DNA of 64,000 nt from Tianweitania sediminis (GTDB lineage Bacteria; Pseudomonadota; Alphaproteobacteria; Rhizobiales; Rhizobiaceae), in assembly GCF_017813335.1 (NCBI RefSeq), contig NZ_JAGIYY010000001.1:372001-436000 (forward strand). The letters are read 5' to 3'. This document shows positions 18,237 through 26,584 of this stretch, one piece after another. The notes under the pieces were generated by a model. The model had not been told where the DNA came from, ran no database searches, and was given only the letters and a program-made list of their open reading frames with translations. The position numbers were made by a program, and so were the translations under genes. How positions within the stretch are numbered: the stretch's first letter is position 1; every line of letters starts with the position of its first letter.

Positions 18237-18818
18237 ATGTATGTTTGGGCACGGCTGGCGCGCACGCTTCTTTCCGGAAGCCGGCGCGGAGCCTACCGGA
18301 TGGGCGGCGAAAGCCGCCTCCGGTTCCGCTGCCTGCCGTCCGACATCGACAGCAACCTGCACCTGAACAACGCCCGCTACATGATGCTGGCCGATGTCGG
18401 CCGCATCGACATCTTCAACCGCAGCGGCATGATCAAGCTGGCGCGGGCGCAAGGCTGGGCGCCCATGCTGGGCGGCCTGCAGAGCGTGTTCGTGCGCGAA
18501 ATTAAGCTTTGGACCCGCTTCGAACTCGTTTCCACGCTCGAAACATGGGCCGGCACTCAGGTGATCGGGCGCCATCGCTTTGTGCTCGACGGCAATGTCA
18601 CGGCCGCGATCGTGATGACCACCGGCGGTGTCTACGACCTCGCCAACCGCCGTTTCGTGCCCATTCAAGACCTGGTGGATCGGCTGGACGCCGAGGTCAC
18701 TCCCCGGCCGCCCTCGGAAGCGGAAGAGATCTTTATGTCGTCGCATGCGGGGCTGCGTGCCATCGCCAAGGCGGAGGGTGGAAAGCCTACCCTAGACAAG
18801 GAGAAGCGAGCGGGCTAA
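18237..18818 (+). CDS. Hotdog-fold acyl-CoA thioesterase family protein
   Basis: 193 residues. The segment DIDSNLHLNNARYM matches the D-x-N-x-H-x-N-N active-site helix of 4HBT-type thioesterases (THEM6-like subgroup), the aspartate being the likely catalytic residue. The rest fits one hotdog domain with a variable charged tail. Six bases after fadJ, so probably in the same transcript; a role in releasing CoA from blocked acyl-CoAs is plausible but inferred. Confidence 0.78.
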   Translation: MYVWARLARTLLSGSRRGAYRMGGESRLRFRCLPSDIDSNLHLNNARYMMLADVGRIDIFNRSGMIKLARAQGWAPMLGGLQSVFVREIKLWTRFELVSTLETWAGTQVIGRHRFVLDGNVTAAIVMTTGGVYDLANRRFVPIQDLVDRLDAEVTPRPPSEAEEIFMSSHAGLRAIAKAEGGKPTLDKEKRAG

Positions 18819-18860
18819 ACAGCGAATCAGGACTTTTTTCCTGTTCACGAGACGCCTGCA

Positions 18861-19499
18861 ATGCTCTCCCACGAAAAGGTCTGGGCGGCAATCGACGCGC
18901 TGGCGGCGCGGCACTCGCTGTCTGCCTCGGGTTTGGCAAAGCGCGCCGGTCTTGATTCCACGGCCTTCAACAAATCGAAGCGGCAATCGGTCGATGGTCG
19001 GCCACGCTGGCCTTCCACCGAGTCCCTTTCCAAGATCATGGCCGCCACGGGGGCGTCGCTGGACGAATTCATGCGGCTGGTGAACAGCCTGCCAGATGGC
19101 CTTTCTGCGCAATCGCAGGCGGTCCCCGTTCTGGGTTTTGCGCAAGCCGGCGCTGGCGGCTTTTTCGATGATGCAGGATTTCCGACCGGCCAGGGCTGGG
19201 ACAGCGTCGATCTGCCGACGCTGCTGCCTAAAGGCGGGTACGCGGTGGAGGTGCAGGGGGATTCCATGCTGCCGCTTTACCGCCACGGCGACCGGCTCAT
19301 CGTGGATCCCGGTGCCATCATGCGCAAGGGCGACCGGGTGGTCGTGAAAACCACGGGCGGCGAGGTGATGGCCAAGGTGCTGGCGCGGCAGAACGCCCAG
19401 GCGGTCGACCTTCATTCCCTCAACCCCGCCCATCCAGAACGCACGGTCCCGGTGAGCGAAATCGAGTGGATGGCGCGCATTGTTTGGGCGAGCCAATAG
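18861..19499 (+). CDS. HTH regulator with S24 (LexA/CI-like) peptidase domain
   Basis: 212 residues. An N-terminal helix-turn-helix (SASGLAKRAGLDSTAFNKSK) is followed by an S24 domain with the serine in VQGDSMLPLY and the lysine in VMAKVLAR, the dyad for self-cleavage. An Ala-Gly pair in FAQAGAGGFFD lies where LexA/CI proteins have the scissile bond. It could therefore be a repressor inactivated by RecA-stimulated cleavage, although many chromosomal homologues of this kind are not SOS linked. The next gene begins 2 bases after its stop. Target genes are unknown. Confidence 0.82.
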   Translation: MLSHEKVWAAIDALAARHSLSASGLAKRAGLDSTAFNKSKRQSVDGRPRWPSTESLSKIMAATGASLDEFMRLVNSLPDGLSAQSQAVPVLGFAQAGAGGFFDDAGFPTGQGWDSVDLPTLLPKGGYAVEVQGDSMLPLYRHGDRLIVDPGAIMRKGDRVVVKTTGGEVMAKVLARQNAQAVDLHSLNPAHPERTVPVSEIEWMARIVWASQ

Positions 19500-19501
19500 C
19501 G

Positions 19502-20320
19502 ATGCAGCGGCGTTTGGGTTCAGCCCAGCACACCGCCCTGATCGGCGGCGGGCTCCTCCTGTTCAGCGCAGCGATCTTTGTGTCCGGTCAACAGATCAAG
19601 GCGCGCGAAGCGGCACCCGCGTTTAGCGTTGGCGACGCCGTGTCTGAGACGTCAGATGAAGATGCGGCCGCCATGGCTGAAGCGGCCGGCATCGTGGACC
19701 AAGATCCCGCACCGACGGATGATGGCGGCGCAGTTGTTTTCCTCGATCCCGCCGAAGAGGTCGCATCCGCCGCGACCCAGCCGGCGGCCGTGGACGAGAA
19801 CTGGACGGAAAAGCTCCTTTACCGGCCGGTTCCCACCGCCGCGGGACTGCTGCAAGCCCAGGGCTACAACATCGAACTCGACGGGCTGACCCCACTTGAT
19901 CCCGATGAACGGTGCACGGGCTCGGATGGCCGTGAATGGTTTTGTGGAGCCGCGGCACGAACCCAATTTCGCAATTTCCTGCGCGGGCGCGCCTTGTCTT
20001 GCGCCGTTCCAGACGAAGCGCCGGCTGCGCCAGTGGTGACACGCTGCACGGTAGGCGGCGAGGATCTCGGCACCTGGCTTGCCGCGCAGGGCTGGGCACA
20101 CGCAGAAGAGGGCGGCCCGCTCGCGCAACTCGGTGAGAAGGCGCGTGAGGCGGAACACGGCATTTATGGCAACAAGCCGGCTCTTCCGCCTGTGGTGATC
20201 GAGCCCGGCAGCGCCGCCCCGCCACCTTCCTTCACCGGACCGGCACTGGTGGCCCCCAACCGAACCGCACCGCTGCGGGAAGGCAACTTTCCGCCGCCGC
20301 CTTCCCTGCCCTCGCAGTAA
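19502..20320 (+). CDS. Membrane-anchored SNase-like (thermonuclease-fold) protein, probably inactive
   Basis: 272 residues from the ATG at 19502; an earlier in-frame start would overlap the S24 gene. One N-terminal hydrophobic segment (TALIGGGLLLFSAAIFVSG) acts as anchor or signal, followed by an acidic linker. Residues ~115-215 match the second part of the staphylococcal-nuclease fold (WFCGAAARTQFRNFLRG, DLGTWLAAQGWA, AREAEHGIYG). The usual VxDGDT and R-x-x-G-I-D-A-P-E catalytic region is replaced (PTAAG..., IELDGL), so nuclease activity is doubtful. A proline-rich tail ends the protein. It is paired with the S24 regulator. Confidence 0.72.
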   Translation: MQRRLGSAQHTALIGGGLLLFSAAIFVSGQQIKAREAAPAFSVGDAVSETSDEDAAAMAEAAGIVDQDPAPTDDGGAVVFLDPAEEVASAATQPAAVDENWTEKLLYRPVPTAAGLLQAQGYNIELDGLTPLDPDERCTGSDGREWFCGAAARTQFRNFLRGRALSCAVPDEAPAAPVVTRCTVGGEDLGTWLAAQGWAHAEEGGPLAQLGEKAREAEHGIYGNKPALPPVVIEPGSAAPPPSFTGPALVAPNRTAPLREGNFPPPPSLPSQ

Positions 20321-20337
20321 AGGGTCAGCTCAAAGGG

Positions 20338-21993
20338 TCAGGCGAGCGTGCCGTCCAGCGCCTTGGCGATCAGAGCCCGCGTTTCCGCAATGCCGTACAG
20401 GGCGGCAAACGAACCGAAGCGCGGCCCGCGCTCCTGTCCGATCAGCACCTGATAGATCATCGCAAAGAACACGACCGACACGCCCGGCCCGCCTTCCGGG
20501 CTCTTTTTCGTGTGATCCTGATAGCGCTCGATGCGACGCGCGACATTCAGCGCGGCGTTCTGGATCGCTTCGCCGTCCGAGCCGGCGGGCAGTTCGCCCA
20601 GCGTTTTTGACAATGCAGTCAGCGCTTCGCGCTCGACCTCGTCTGGCCCGCGGAAGCTCTTGGTCGGCTTCACGAAATCATCGAAGTAGCGGATGGCGTA
20701 GCCCGTCAGCCGGTCGAGCTCGGGATGCGTTTGCGCCGTCACGCCCGGCGCGTAGCGGGAAATGAAGCCCCACAGCACCGCCTTGTCATGTGCATTGGAA
20801 GCGCTGACGAGGTTGAGCAACAGCGCAAACGGCACCGGCAGCTCAAGATCCGGCGGGTTGCCGTTGTGAATATGCCAGACGGGGTTGTCGAGCCGTGCCT
20901 TGGCGTCCTGCCGGCGGTAAGCCGACAGGTAGGTGTAATACTCGTCGACCGCCTTCGGGATCACGTCGAAGTAAAGGCGCTTGGCCGTGCGTGGCTTCTG
21001 GAACATGTACAGCGACAGGCTCTCGGTCGGCGCATAAGCCAGCCACTCGTCGATGGTGATGCCGTTGCCCTTGGACTTTGAGATCTTCTCGCCCTGCTCA
21101 TCCAGGAACAGCTCGTACACAAAATGCTCGGGCGGCTTGCCGCCCAGTATGGCGCAGATCCGGTCATAGATCAGCTGGTTGGTCTGGTGGTCCTTGCCGA
21201 ACATTTCGAAATCAACGTCGAGGGCGGCCCAGCGCATGCCGAAATCCGGCTTCCATTGCAGCTTTACGTTTCCTCCGGTGATGGTCAGCGTGGTTTCCTC
21301 GCCGTCCTCGTCATCGAAGGTGATCGTGCCAGCTGCCGCATCCACCGCCTTCATCGGGACGTAAAGAACGCGACCGGACTTGGGTGAGATCGGCAGAAAT
21401 GGGCTATAAGTCGCCTGGCGTTCGGCCCCCAGCGTCGGCAGCATCACCTTCATGATCTGGTCGTAGCGCTCGGCGGCCCGGATCAGCATCGCATCGAAGC
21501 GACCGACCTTGTAGTAGTCGGTTGCGCTGGCGAACTCGTAATCGAAGCCGAAGGTATCGAGGAAGCGCCGCAGCATTGCATTGTTGTGGTGGCCGAAGCT
21601 CTCGTAATCGCCTCCGAACGGGTTCGGCACCACGGTCAGCGGCTTGTGCAGATGCGGCTGAAGGAAGGCGCGATCAGGGACATTGTCCGGGATCTTGCGC
21701 ATGCCGTCCATGTCATCGGAAAAGCAAAGCAGCCGCGTCGGCACCTTGTCTTCGGTCAGCACGCGGAAGGCATGGCGCACCATGGTGGTGCGCGCGACTT
21801 CGCCGAAGGTGCCGATATGCGGCAGGCCGGATGGGCCATAGCCCGTCTCGAACAAGATTGCGGCAGGCCACTCCCTCCCCTCGTAGCGCTTGATGATCTT
21901 GCGCGCTTCTTCAAACGGCCAGGCTTTGCTGACGCCTGCTGCCTCAAGAAGCGCCGGATCAATCTGCAAGCTGGTGGGAAGCGCGGAAGCCAT
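20338..21993 (-). CDS. lysK: Lysyl-tRNA synthetase, class I
   Basis: 551 residues from the ATG at 21993 (in-frame codons further upstream add a non-conserved leader). It has the class I signatures: a HIGH-type [11 protein letters not shown] and a KMSKS-type KISKSKGNG. This archaeal-type LysRS replaces the class II enzyme in many alphaproteobacteria. It charges tRNA-Lys with lysine. The gene converges with the SNase-like gene (17-base gap) and is divergent from cysG with a ~230-base region between them. Confidence 0.95.
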   Translation of the reverse strand: MASALPTSLQIDPALLEAAGVSKAWPFEEARKIIKRYEGREWPAAILFETGYGPSGLPHIGTFGEVARTTMVRHAFRVLTEDKVPTRLLCFSDDMDGMRKIPDNVPDRAFLQPHLHKPLTVVPNPFGGDYESFGHHNNAMLRRFLDTFGFDYEFASATDYYKVGRFDAMLIRAAERYDQIMKVMLPTLGAERQATYSPFLPISPKSGRVLYVPMKAVDAAAGTITFDDEDGEETTLTITGGNVKLQWKPDFGMRWAALDVDFEMFGKDHQTNQLIYDRICAILGGKPPEHFVYELFLDEQGEKISKSKGNGITIDEWLAYAPTESLSLYMFQKPRTAKRLYFDVIPKAVDEYYTYLSAYRRQDAKARLDNPVWHIHNGNPPDLELPVPFALLLNLVSASNAHDKAVLWGFISRYAPGVTAQTHPELDRLTGYAIRYFDDFVKPTKSFRGPDEVEREALTALSKTLGELPAGSDGEAIQNAALNVARRIERYQDHTKKSPEGGPGVSVVFFAMIYQVLIGQERGPRFGSFAALYGIAETRALIAKALDGTLA

Positions 21994-22119
21994 GGTCGAG
22001 TTCCTGATAGGGGAAGGCGTTCGCTTAAGCGGCCAGGTGGATGGCGTCAATGCAACAGCCCTCGCCAGCCGCTTGCGGATTGGGGCAAGCCGAACGAAAC
22101 ATCTCCCCTTCAGCGGGAA

Positions 22120-22162
22120 GATTGGAAAACCAATCGTGTCCGGCCTTCAGCGTCGGCACGAT
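22120..22162 (+). repeat. Two nested inverted repeats in the cysG leader
   Basis: GATTGG-AAAA-CCAATC (22120-22135) is a perfect 6-base stem; overlapping it, ATCGTG (22133-22138) can instead pair with CACGAT (22157-22162). The two stems compete for bases 22133-22135. They lie 61-103 bases before the cysG start, so operator or leader-RNA roles are both possible. No known riboswitch was recognised. Confidence 0.3.
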
Positions 22163-22222
22163 GTTTCTTCAATCCGCTGCCGTTTCCCATCATTTTTGGA
22201 GCTCAACTTCGGAAGCCAAACC

Positions 22223-23659
22223 ATGCCCGCAGCCAGCCAGCCAGCCAAGCTCGCCGCCTTCCCTTTGTTCATGAAGGTGGATGGTCGCCGCGTGGTGATT
22301 GTCGGGAGCGGCGCGGAAGCCTTGGCCAAGGCACGCTTGCTCGGCCAGTCCAGCGCCGAAATCGTTGTTGTTTCTCCCGAGGTGCCGGAGCCGGATCTCG
22401 CGGACTGGATTGCTGCCAATGGGGCCGTTCACCGCCACCGCCCGCTCCTGAAAGGCGATCTCCAGAACGCGGTGATGCTTTTCGCCGCCACCGGAGACGA
22501 GGCGACCGACGCGGCCGCCGTTGATCTTGCCAAGGCGCATGGGATTTGCGCCAATGCGGTTGATCGGCCTGCCTTGTGCGACTTCTTCACGCCGGCCCTC
22601 GTGAACCGCGCTCCCGTCGCGATTGCGATCGGCACGGAGGGCGCCGGGCCAGTGCTGGCACAGATGATCCGTTCGCGCGTGGAAGCGATGTTGTCGCCAT
22701 CTCTGGGCGCGGCGGCTCAGATGGCTGCGGGATACCGCCACCTCGTGGAACGCTTCGTGCCCAAAGGCTCCGCACGGCGGCGGTATTGGAGCGACTTTTT
22801 CGAAGGCGAGCCAGCGCGGCTGCTCGAGATCGGCCATGCCGATGAAGCCAAAGCCGCGGCGAACGACTTGCTCGCGCGACGCCGCGATCTTCCAGGCCAT
22901 GTGGCGCTTGTTGGCGCAGGCCCCGGCGCCGAGGACCTGTTGACGTTGCGCGCCCACCGCCTGCTGATGCAGGCCGATGTGATCGTTCATGACGCGCTGG
23001 TTCCCGACGCGGTGGTCGCAATGGGCCGCCGGGATGCCGAGCGCATTCCTGCCGGCAAGCGCAAGGGCTGCCATTCCAAAACCCAGGCCGAAATCAACGC
23101 GCTCCTGGTGACGCTTGCCCAAAACGGCAAGCAGGTGGTGCGCCTGAAGTGCGGCGACCCGCTTGTTTTCGGGCGCGCCGGTGAGGAAATGCAGGCGCTT
23201 CGGGATGCAGGCATCTCCTATGAGGTGGTGCCGGGCGTGACCTCCGCCTTCGCTGCGGCCGCTGACTTCGAGCTGCCGCTGACCTTGCGCGGTGTTTCGT
23301 CCTCGCTGGTATTTACCACTGGCCATGATCTGCGGGGGAATGCCTTGCCTGACTGGGCGAAGCTCGCCATCGGCGGGGCAACGGTCGCGGTTTACATGGG
23401 GCGCTCGATCGCCGCCGAAGTGGCAGAACGCTTGATGGACGCCGGCTTGGCGGCAGATACTGCGGTGGCGGTGGTGGAAAACGCCAGCTACGCCCGCCGG
23501 CGCATGTTTCATGGGACCTTGGCTGATCTGCCTACGCTGGAACGTCGCACCGACCTCGATGGCCCTGTCATGACCATCATCGGCGATGCGGTGGCGGGCG
23601 CCAATTTCAGCAAATCCACGCCGCTCAGCACCCGCACGCTCGTGCCCGTCGCTGCCTGA
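22223..23659 (+). CDS. cysG: Siroheme synthase (uroporphyrinogen-III methyltransferase / precorrin-2 dehydrogenase-ferrochelatase)
   Basis: 478 residues from the ATG at 22223; the frame is open further upstream but that part is not conserved. Residues ~12-205 form the CysG_A NAD-dependent dehydrogenase/ferrochelatase part (VVIVGSGAEALAKARLL); ~215-460 the SAM-dependent methyltransferase (VALVGAGPGAEDLLTLRA, RLKCGDPLVFGRAGEE, VVPGVTSAFAAAA). It turns uroporphyrinogen III into siroheme, the cofactor of the sulfite reductase encoded two genes downstream. First gene of a four-gene operon. Confidence 0.93.
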   Translation: MPAASQPAKLAAFPLFMKVDGRRVVIVGSGAEALAKARLLGQSSAEIVVVSPEVPEPDLADWIAANGAVHRHRPLLKGDLQNAVMLFAATGDEATDAAAVDLAKAHGICANAVDRPALCDFFTPALVNRAPVAIAIGTEGAGPVLAQMIRSRVEAMLSPSLGAAAQMAAGYRHLVERFVPKGSARRRYWSDFFEGEPARLLEIGHADEAKAAANDLLARRRDLPGHVALVGAGPGAEDLLTLRAHRLLMQADVIVHDALVPDAVVAMGRRDAERIPAGKRKGCHSKTQAEINALLVTLAQNGKQVVRLKCGDPLVFGRAGEEMQALRDAGISYEVVPGVTSAFAAAADFELPLTLRGVSSSLVFTTGHDLRGNALPDWAKLAIGGATVAVYMGRSIAAEVAERLMDAGLAADTAVAVVENASYARRRMFHGTLADLPTLERRTDLDGPVMTIIGDAVAGANFSKSTPLSTRTLVPVAA

Positions 23660-23668
23660 GGAGAGCTC

Positions 23669-23974
23669 ATGAAGATCCTGACCGCCAACCGCCTGGTCGA
23701 CGGCGAAGTCGTTTGGCTTGCCCCCGATGGCTCCTGGGCAACCGAGCTGCAGTCGGCCGAGGTGGTCCAAACGCCGGAGGATGAAGCCCGGCTCCAAGCC
23801 GCAGGCAAGCACGCGCTGGCCGCAAGTCTGGTTGTGGACGTCAACCTTGTTGAGGTCTCGATTGCAGACGGAACCATTCGCCCGAACCGCCTGCGCGAAC
23901 AGATCCGGGCGCTTGGACCAACCACTCATCCGAGCCTCGGCAAGCAGGCCCGCTCCGCCTCTCCCCACGCGTGA
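23669..23974 (+). CDS. DUF2849 family protein of the sulfite reduction operon
   Basis: 101 residues, 9 bases after cysG with GAGGAGAGC before the ATG. It begins MKILTANRLVDGEVVWLA, as DUF2849 proteins do, and has no recognisable catalytic motif or membrane span. It is found between cysG and cysI in Rhizobiales; its role is unknown, and a small accessory factor of siroheme insertion or electron transfer is only a guess. Confidence 0.82.
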   Translation: MKILTANRLVDGEVVWLAPDGSWATELQSAEVVQTPEDEARLQAAGKHALAASLVVDVNLVEVSIADGTIRPNRLREQIRALGPTTHPSLGKQARSASPHA

Positions 23975-24007
23975 GCGCGATCGTCAACTCGTTGGAAAGT
24001 GCCTTGA

Positions 24008-25681
24008 ATGTACCGCTACGATGAATTCGACCATGCCTTCGTGGACGCACGCGTTTCCGAGTTCAGCGACCAGGTAGCGCGGCGGCTGAGTGGCGAGATC
24101 ACGGAAGACGCCTTCAAGCCGCTGCGGCTCATGAATGGCGTTTATCTTCAGCTGCACGCCTACATGCTGCGGATCGCAATTCCCTACGGCACCCTGTCGT
24201 CTAAGCAGATGCGCATGCTCGCGCATATCGCGCGCACCTACGACAAGGGCTACGGCCACTTCACGACGCGCCAGAACATTCAGTTCAACTGGCCGGCCTT
24301 GTCAGACATTCCCGCGGTACTGCGCGATCTCGCTTCGGTTGAGATGCACGCGATCCAGACGTCCGGCAATTGCATTCGCAACGTCACGGCCGACCATTTT
24401 GCCGGTGCTGCCGCAGACGAAGTCGCCGACCCGCGCCCTTATGCGGAAATCCTTCGGCAATGGTCGTCCGTTCATCCGGAGTTCTCATTCCTGCCGCGCA
24501 AGTTCAAGATCGCCGTAACCGGTGCGGAGCGGGACCGCGCGGCCATCCAGGTCCATGACATCGGCCTGCACCTGAAGAAGAACGCGGCGGGCGAACTGGG
24601 CTTTGCGGTTTATGTGGGAGGCGGCCAGGGTCGCACGCCCATGATCGCCAAGAAGATCCGTGACTTCCTGCCGGAAAAGGATCTTCTTTCCTACACCACG
24701 GCAGTGATGCGCGTGTACAACCTGCATGGTCGCCGCGACAACAAATACAAGGCGCGCATCAAGATCCTGGTGCATGAAACCGGCACCGAGGAACTGACAC
24801 GCCAGATCGAGGCGGAGTTCGCCCACCTTGTCGACACCGAATTGAAGTTGCCGGACACCGACATCCGCGCGATCGAACGCTATTTTGCGCCGCCAGTCCT
24901 TGTGGAGCGGCCGGACGGCGAGGCGATCCTCAAGCAGGCGCAGCTCGACAGCCGCGGCTTTGCCGAATGGCTCAAGCAGAACGTCGTAACCCACCGCCAC
25001 CCAGACTACGCGGCCGTGACGATCTCCCTCAAGGGGGTCGGCGAGATTCCCGGTGACGCAACGGATGTGCAGATGGACGCCGTGGCAGATATCGCGGAGC
25101 GCTACGGTTTCGACGAGTTGCGCGTCAGCCACGAGCAGAACCTGATCCTCCCGCATGTCGCGCGCGCCGATCTCAAGGCCGTCTACGATGCGCTGGTGGA
25201 AACCGGGCTGGCAACGGCCAATTCCAACCTGATCTCCGACATCATCGCCTGCCCCGGGCTCGACTTCTGCGCGCTGGCCAATGCCCGCTCGATTCCCGTG
25301 GCGCAGGATATTTCACGGCGCTTCGCATCGCTGGAGCGCCAGCGCGAGATCGGCGAGTTGAAGCTCAAGATTTCCGGATGCATCAACGCCTGCGGCCATC
25401 ACCATGTGGGCCATATCGGCATTCTGGGCGTGGAGAAGAAGGGCGCCGAACTTTACCAGATCACGCTCGGCGGTTCCGGCGACGAGCACACGTCGATCGG
25501 CGAGATCGTGGGTCGCGGGTTCGCGCCGGAGGAAGTCACCGACGCGGTGGAAACGGTGGTCGAGACCTATCTGGGGCTTCGTTCAAGCCCTTCCGAGCGC
25601 TTCATCGACGCCTATCGACGCGTTGGCGCCGCTCCCTTCAAGGAAGCGCTATACGGCACCACCGACGCAAAGGCCGCCTGA
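24008..25681 (+). CDS. cysI: Nitrite/sulfite reductase, siroheme-Fe4S4 subunit
   Basis: 557 residues with two ferredoxin-like and two siroheme domains. The four cysteines that hold the Fe4S4-siroheme centre are visible: Cys415 and Cys421 in ACPGLDFCALA, Cys458 and Cys462 in ISGCINACGHHH. TTRQNIQFNW is the substrate/siroheme arginine-containing motif. With cysG, DUF2849 and DUF934 around it, sulfite to sulfide is the likely reaction; nitrite cannot be excluded from sequence alone. No flavoprotein subunit is encoded next to it, so electrons probably come from ferredoxin. Confidence 0.92.
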   Translation: MYRYDEFDHAFVDARVSEFSDQVARRLSGEITEDAFKPLRLMNGVYLQLHAYMLRIAIPYGTLSSKQMRMLAHIARTYDKGYGHFTTRQNIQFNWPALSDIPAVLRDLASVEMHAIQTSGNCIRNVTADHFAGAAADEVADPRPYAEILRQWSSVHPEFSFLPRKFKIAVTGAERDRAAIQVHDIGLHLKKNAAGELGFAVYVGGGQGRTPMIAKKIRDFLPEKDLLSYTTAVMRVYNLHGRRDNKYKARIKILVHETGTEELTRQIEAEFAHLVDTELKLPDTDIRAIERYFAPPVLVERPDGEAILKQAQLDSRGFAEWLKQNVVTHRHPDYAAVTISLKGVGEIPGDATDVQMDAVADIAERYGFDELRVSHEQNLILPHVARADLKAVYDALVETGLATANSNLISDIIACPGLDFCALANARSIPVAQDISRRFASLERQREIGELKLKISGCINACGHHHVGHIGILGVEKKGAELYQITLGGSGDEHTSIGEIVGRGFAPEEVTDAVETVVETYLGLRSSPSERFIDAYRRVGAAPFKEALYGTTDAKAA

Positions 25682-25682
25682 C

Positions 25683-26234
25683 ATGACAACGATGGAAGCA
25701 CAGCATCCGCGTCTTTGGAGGCGGGACGGATTTCGCGCCACGGATCCTTGGGTCTATGCCGAGGATGCAGGCGTCGCGGATGGCTCGATCGCCGACGGCG
25801 TGATCCTGCCGCTCCCAGTATTCTTGAACCTGGATGACACCCGACGCGATGCCCTTCTGGGACGCCTAGGGGTTGCGGTGCAGCCCGGCGAACCGCTGGA
25901 CGATCTCGTGCCGCATCTGGCGCAGATCAAACTCGTTGCGCTGGCGTTCCCAGCGTTCAACGATGGGCGCAGCTTTTCCAAAGCGGAGCTGCTGCGGGAG
26001 CGTTACGCTTTCGGCGGCACCCTCCGCGCCACAGGCGACGTGCTGATCGATCAGATCCCACACATGCTGCGTGTCGGTTTCACGGAGTTCGAGGTGACCA
26101 ACCCGGTGGCCATCCGGAGACTTGAACAAGGCCGGATCGGCGGCATACCACAGCACTATCAGCCTGCTGCAGTGTCGGAAGCCGAAGGGCCCGCCTATGC
26201 CTGGCGGCGATTGGGGACGTCGGCTGTCAGCTGA
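25683..26234 (+). CDS. DUF934 family protein, sulfite reduction accessory
   Basis: 183 residues from the ATG 1 base after the cysI stop. DUF934 proteins are nearly always encoded next to cysI and are described as probable oxidoreductases of sulfite reduction; mechanism unknown. The LALAFPAFNDGRSFSKAELLRE segment (here shortened: FPAFNDGRSFS) is the conserved family core, and DQIPHMLRVGF follows. Last gene of the operon: no cysH follows, unlike the arrangement in many relatives. Its 3' end overlaps the convergent small gene by 8 bases. Confidence 0.85.
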   Translation: MTTMEAQHPRLWRRDGFRATDPWVYAEDAGVADGSIADGVILPLPVFLNLDDTRRDALLGRLGVAVQPGEPLDDLVPHLAQIKLVALAFPAFNDGRSFSKAELLRERYAFGGTLRATGDVLIDQIPHMLRVGFTEFEVTNPVAIRRLEQGRIGGIPQHYQPAAVSEAEGPAYAWRRLGTSAVS

Positions 26235-26424
26235 GCCGACGCTGACCTTCTACCTGTTCCAAACGGGCAAGCAAATGCTCGATCTCTTCGGGGAGCGAGC
26301 GATCCGTCTTCATGTTCGGAAGATTTCGCAAAAACCGAGCATTGGCTTCGGTACGAATCTGCCGACGCAGATTAGCTGAACCCGCCATATCTATGCCCTT
26401 CTTCACGTTTGGCTGCGTCATCAT
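26227..26424 (-). CDS. Uncharacterised 65-residue basic/helical protein
   Basis: Not recognised. The first codons are ATG ATG with AGGAG at 26432-26436 (minus strand) eight bases upstream, a clear ribosome binding site, which argues for a real gene. The protein has a basic first half (LRRQIRTEANARFLRNL) and an acidic amphipathic helix at the end (LPEEIEHLLARLEQVEG), with no cysteine, signal or membrane span. It resembles the layout of small antitoxin or regulator proteins but no toxin gene is adjacent. Upstream lies an AT-rich 14-base palindrome. Its end overlaps the DUF934 gene tail to tail. Confidence 0.6.
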   Translation of the reverse strand: MMTQPNVKKGIDMAGSANLRRQIRTEANARFLRNLPNMKTDRSLPEEIEHLLARLEQVEGQRRLS

Positions 26425-26510
26425 TCCGTAACTCCTGATACTCTGGAAACTCTATGAGTTTGGAACGGTTCCCCGGCCGTGAGCAGGGATTTCTACTTTG
26501 CGCAGCACAG

Positions 26511-26524
26511 AGTAAAATTTTACT
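26511..26524. repeat. AT-rich perfect palindrome upstream of the 65-residue gene
   Basis: AGTAAAATTTTACT, 87 bases upstream of the small gene's start, in a distinctly AT-rich pocket of a GC-rich region. It could be an operator for this gene or part of its promoter. A 14-base AT-only palindrome is not expected often here. Confidence 0.4.
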
Positions 26525-26546
26525 TAAATAATTTCGGATGCTCGGA

Positions 26547-26563
26547 GGGGCGCCAATCGCCCC
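26547..26563 (-). terminator. GC-rich hairpin after the flavodoxin-like gene
   Basis: GGGGCG-N5-CGCCCC, 21 bases downstream of the minus-strand stop at 26585. No T-tract directly follows on that strand, so it is a weak terminator candidate. Confidence 0.3.
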
Positions 26564-26584
26564 TTCGAAACCTTCCTGTGGCCC

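Noticed and set aside
21890-22222. N-terminal extension of the cysG frame
   Set aside because: The family begins at the ATG at 22223; upstream residues are unconserved and overlap the lysK start on the other strand.
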